Positions 49,671 through 51,398 of a stretch of DNA of 51,398 nucleotides are shown here, piece after piece (the stretch's first letter is position 1; every line of letters begins with the position of its first letter). This stretch comes from Thermovenabulum sp049701175 (lineage in GTDB: Bacteria > Bacillota > Thermosediminibacteria > Thermosediminibacterales > Thermosediminibacteraceae), in NCBI RefSeq assembly GCF_049701175.1, contig NZ_JBNATW010000017.1, positions 1-51,398 on the forward strand, in the 5' to 3' direction. Below the pieces are notes generated by a model, which worked only from the letters and a program-made list of their open reading frames with translations, was not told the origin of the DNA and did not search any database. Both the position numbers and the translations under genes were made by a program.

Positions 49671-51032
49671 TTAAAAATTCTCCTCCGGTGCCTTTTCCTC
49701 AAGCCGATCTTCCCATACGTATCTCTTTGTCTCAGCAACCAATACTCCTGATAAAGCGATAAGGGAAATAAGGTTGGGTATTGCCATCATACCGTTTAAA
49801 ACATCTGCAATGGACCATACAAGAGGAAGAGTCATGACAGAGCCTATAAATGCAGCGGCAACCCATAGCCACCTGTAAGGCATCACAGCTTTTGTGCCAA
49901 AAAGATACTCAACGGCTTTTTCGCAATAGTATGACCATCCAAGTATTGTCGAATATACGAAGGTTAAAAGGCCTATTGTTAAAGTTATAGGACCTACCAC
50001 AGGTATCTGCTCAAAAGCAGTTTTTGTAAGAGCTGCTCCCTTTAATCCCGTCTGCCAAGCCCCTGTAGTAACAAGCACAAGACCCGTCAGCAAGCAAATT
50101 ACTACAGTATCCCAAAAAGTTCCTGTCATCTGAACGAGGGCCTGCCTTGCAGGGTTTGGGGTCTGTGCTGCAGCTGCAGCTATAGGTGCGCTTCCTAAAC
50201 CGGATTCATTGGAGAAAAGGCCACGGGCTACACCGTATCTTATAGCCTGCATTACACCAGCACCTGCAAAACCTCCCACCATTGCCTGCCCGGTAAAAGC
50301 GCTCTTTAATATAGTAACAATTGCTCCAGGAAGAGCTGAAATATTCATTAAAATAATTATCAGACATCCGAGAATATATACTATCGCCATAAAAGGAACA
50401 AGTGCCTCGCAGACTTTTGCTATGCTCTTTATTCCTCCTATTATTACTATTGCGGTTAAAATAGCAATAACAAGTCCTGTAATCCAAGGTGGTATATTAA
50501 AGGTATTTTTAACCATATCGGCTATGGAGTTTGCCTGCACGCTTACACCTATACCAAAACCTGCAATCGCTGTAAACAGTGCAAACAGTACTCCCAGCCA
50601 CTTCATCTTAAGCCCTCTTTCAAGGACGTACATAGGGCCGCCTGCCATCTGCCCCAATTGATTTTTTACCCTGTACTTTACAGAAAGCAGGGCTTCAGCG
50701 TACTTCGTTGCAATACCAAAAACGCCGGTTATCCAGAGCCAAAAAACTGCTCCCGGCCCGCCGAGCCCTACAGCCGTTGCAACACCAACTATATTACCCG
50801 TTCCCACCGTTGCTGCAAGGGCAGTGGTTAATGCACCGAAATGGCTTACATCCCCTTCTCCTTCAGAAGTTCTCGTAAGAGAAAGTTTAATGGCCTTTCC
50901 TATATATTTTTGTATGAATCTCAATCTAAAGGTTAAGTATATATGAGTTCCCACAAGAAGTATGAGCATTGGAGGACCCCAAACTATATCTCCCAATTTG
51001 CCAACAAAAGCCTCAAAAGCCTTTAAATCCAC
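49671..51032 (-). CDS. Sodium:alanine (AgcS/DagA family) symporter
   Basis: This 453-residue transporter has about eleven membrane segments and the family motifs: FGALTTALAATVGTGNIVGV, GGPGAVFWLWITGVFG, KYAEALLSVKYR and the long GLFSNESGLGSAPIAAAAAQ block. It imports alanine or glycine with sodium or protons. The C-terminus is charged and cytosolic. The start is GTG at 51032, four bases after GGAGGGAG. It is a single-gene unit with a sigma-A promoter, a palindromic candidate operator and a terminator. Substrate is inferred from the family. Confidence 0.94.
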   Translation of the reverse strand: MDLKAFEAFVGKLGDIVWGPPMLILLVGTHIYLTFRLRFIQKYIGKAIKLSLTRTSEGEGDVSHFGALTTALAATVGTGNIVGVATAVGLGGPGAVFWLWITGVFGIATKYAEALLSVKYRVKNQLGQMAGGPMYVLERGLKMKWLGVLFALFTAIAGFGIGVSVQANSIADMVKNTFNIPPWITGLVIAILTAIVIIGGIKSIAKVCEALVPFMAIVYILGCLIIILMNISALPGAIVTILKSAFTGQAMVGGFAGAGVMQAIRYGVARGLFSNESGLGSAPIAAAAAQTPNPARQALVQMTGTFWDTVVICLLTGLVLVTTGAWQTGLKGAALTKTAFEQIPVVGPITLTIGLLTFVYSTILGWSYYCEKAVEYLFGTKAVMPYRWLWVAAAFIGSVMTLPLVWSIADVLNGMMAIPNLISLIALSGVLVAETKRYVWEDRLEEKAPEENF

Positions 51033-51102
51033 AATTCTCCCTCCTTAAATTTAACATTGTTTTTACTTAATTATTTCCCCTTTTTTTCTTTTATTACTTT
51101 AT

Positions 51103-51112
51103 ATCACCTCCT
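51103..51112 (-). other. Perfect Shine-Dalgarno sequence without a reading frame in the symporter leader
   Basis: The minus strand reads AGGAGGTGAT, ten bases fully complementary to the 16S rRNA tail. The next codons are blocked by TAA within a few bases and no ATG, GTG or TTG follows at a usable distance. The true symporter start is about 70 bases further on with its own site. Confidence 0.6.
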
Positions 51113-51131
51113 ACAAGTTTTTTCAGTTTCC

Positions 51132-51148
51132 TATGGTATATTACCATA
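51132..51148. promoter_or_regulatory. 17-bp palindrome, candidate repressor operator
   Basis: TATGGTA-TAT-TACCATA is a perfect inverted repeat containing TGGTATATTACCA, the general form of GntR-type operators. It begins 20 bases downstream of the symporter -10, a position suited to blocking transcription. Confidence 0.55.
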
Positions 51149-51168
51149 CATATTTTTGTTTTTTCTTA

Positions 51169-51197
51169 ATTATATAACAAAGCAAATTCTCTGCCAA
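51169..51197 (-). promoter_or_regulatory. Sigma-A promoter of the alanine symporter gene
   Basis: On the minus strand TTGGCA (51197-51192), a 17-base spacer and TATAAT (51174-51169) form a near-consensus promoter about 135 bases before the start codon, leaving a long leader. Confidence 0.78.
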
Positions 51198-51398
51198 TTA
51201 TATTTTATTTTTTTTCCTGATTTTTATTACTTTACTGATTAATCATATTTTTATCTAATGCTAAAAATGGAAACTTTTTATTCCATAGTTTCCATTTAAA
51301 AAGGATTTTTAAATAAAAATATTGAATTAATAAATAGTAAATCCGGTAGCGTCAAACAAAAATATGAAGATTCCCTAAAAATTGGTAATCACAGGTAG
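51198..51398. other. AT-rich right end with one hairpin, no gene seen
   Basis: No convincing reading frame occurs here. ATGGAAACT (51267-51275) and AGTTTCCAT (51287-51295) form a 9-bp stem with an 11-base loop, followed on the minus strand by TTTTTAGC, so it may be a weak terminator of a minus-strand gene beyond the window edge. Confidence 0.45.

Noticed and set aside
51299..51398. Insertion-sequence end or gene fragment at the right edge
   Set aside because: No terminal inverted repeat, target duplication or transposase-like frame could be recognised in the short stretch available.

Overview
The window looks like chromosome of a low-GC, endospore-forming, anaerobic and probably thermophilic member of the Bacillota. 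I place it near Thermoanaerobacterales/Thermosediminibacterales by general character and gene order only. The evidence is AT-rich DNA, Lys/Glu/Ile-rich proteins, strong GGAGG ribosome binding sites with frequent TTG and GTG starts, and spore genes (an alpha/beta-type SASP and a YtxC-like protein). T-box, cobalamin and L20-type RNA leaders and sigma-54/PTS regulation also fit. Nearly everything is on the minus strand. Only the penicillin-binding protein, a NifU-domain protein and a 53-residue protein are on the plus strand. I saw no prophage, insertion sequence or CRISPR array.

Layout. Positions 1-2570 hold a class A penicillin-binding protein and its terminator. From 16500 down to 2632 runs a long minus-strand housekeeping block: ktrB, ktrA, an rRNA methyltransferase, a 35-codon yqzL-like gene, pheS, pheT, zapA, a PolX-like protein, a U32 protein, mutS2 and a DUF523 gene. 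From 20070 down to 16481 are thrS with its T-box and infC-rpmI-rplT with an L20-type leader. From 22310 down to 20071 are seven tRNA genes, a ytxC-like gene and a DUF445 gene. A SASP gene and hisC follow. Positions 24210-28615 are a cobalamin uptake and nucleotide-loop assembly operon (btuF-btuC-cobU-cobS-cobC) behind a cobalamin riboswitch.

The second half is carbon metabolism and its control. It holds PTS enzyme I with a zinc-ribbon partner, and an acetoin/pyruvate-type 2-oxoacid dehydrogenase operon (E1 alpha, E1 beta, E2, E3) with a consensus sigma-54 promoter. Next come a SAF-domain dehydrogenase with an orphan glucitol-type EIIA, a saccharopine-dehydrogenase-like protein, and a transaldolase plus split transketolase operon. 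A galactitol-family PTS (IIA, IIB and a disrupted IIC) also has a sigma-54 promoter and sits beside a 981-residue LevR-type sigma-54 activator. The right end has a holin-like membrane protein, uvrC, mobB and a sodium:alanine symporter.

Most interesting points: two sigma-54 promoters and a related sequence motif may link the LevR-type regulator to both the PTS and the 2-oxoacid dehydrogenase operon. The PolX-like protein has lost its polymerase catalytic aspartates but keeps the PHP domain. pheST has an apparent terminator/antiterminator leader that is not a T-box, just after a hidden yqzL gene. The PTS IIC gene is broken by a frameshift that coincides with an apparent short deletion. The E2 subunit has two tandem subunit-binding domains. 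The cobalamin transporter operon has no ATPase gene. A 53-residue plus-strand gene has a forespore-type promoter match.
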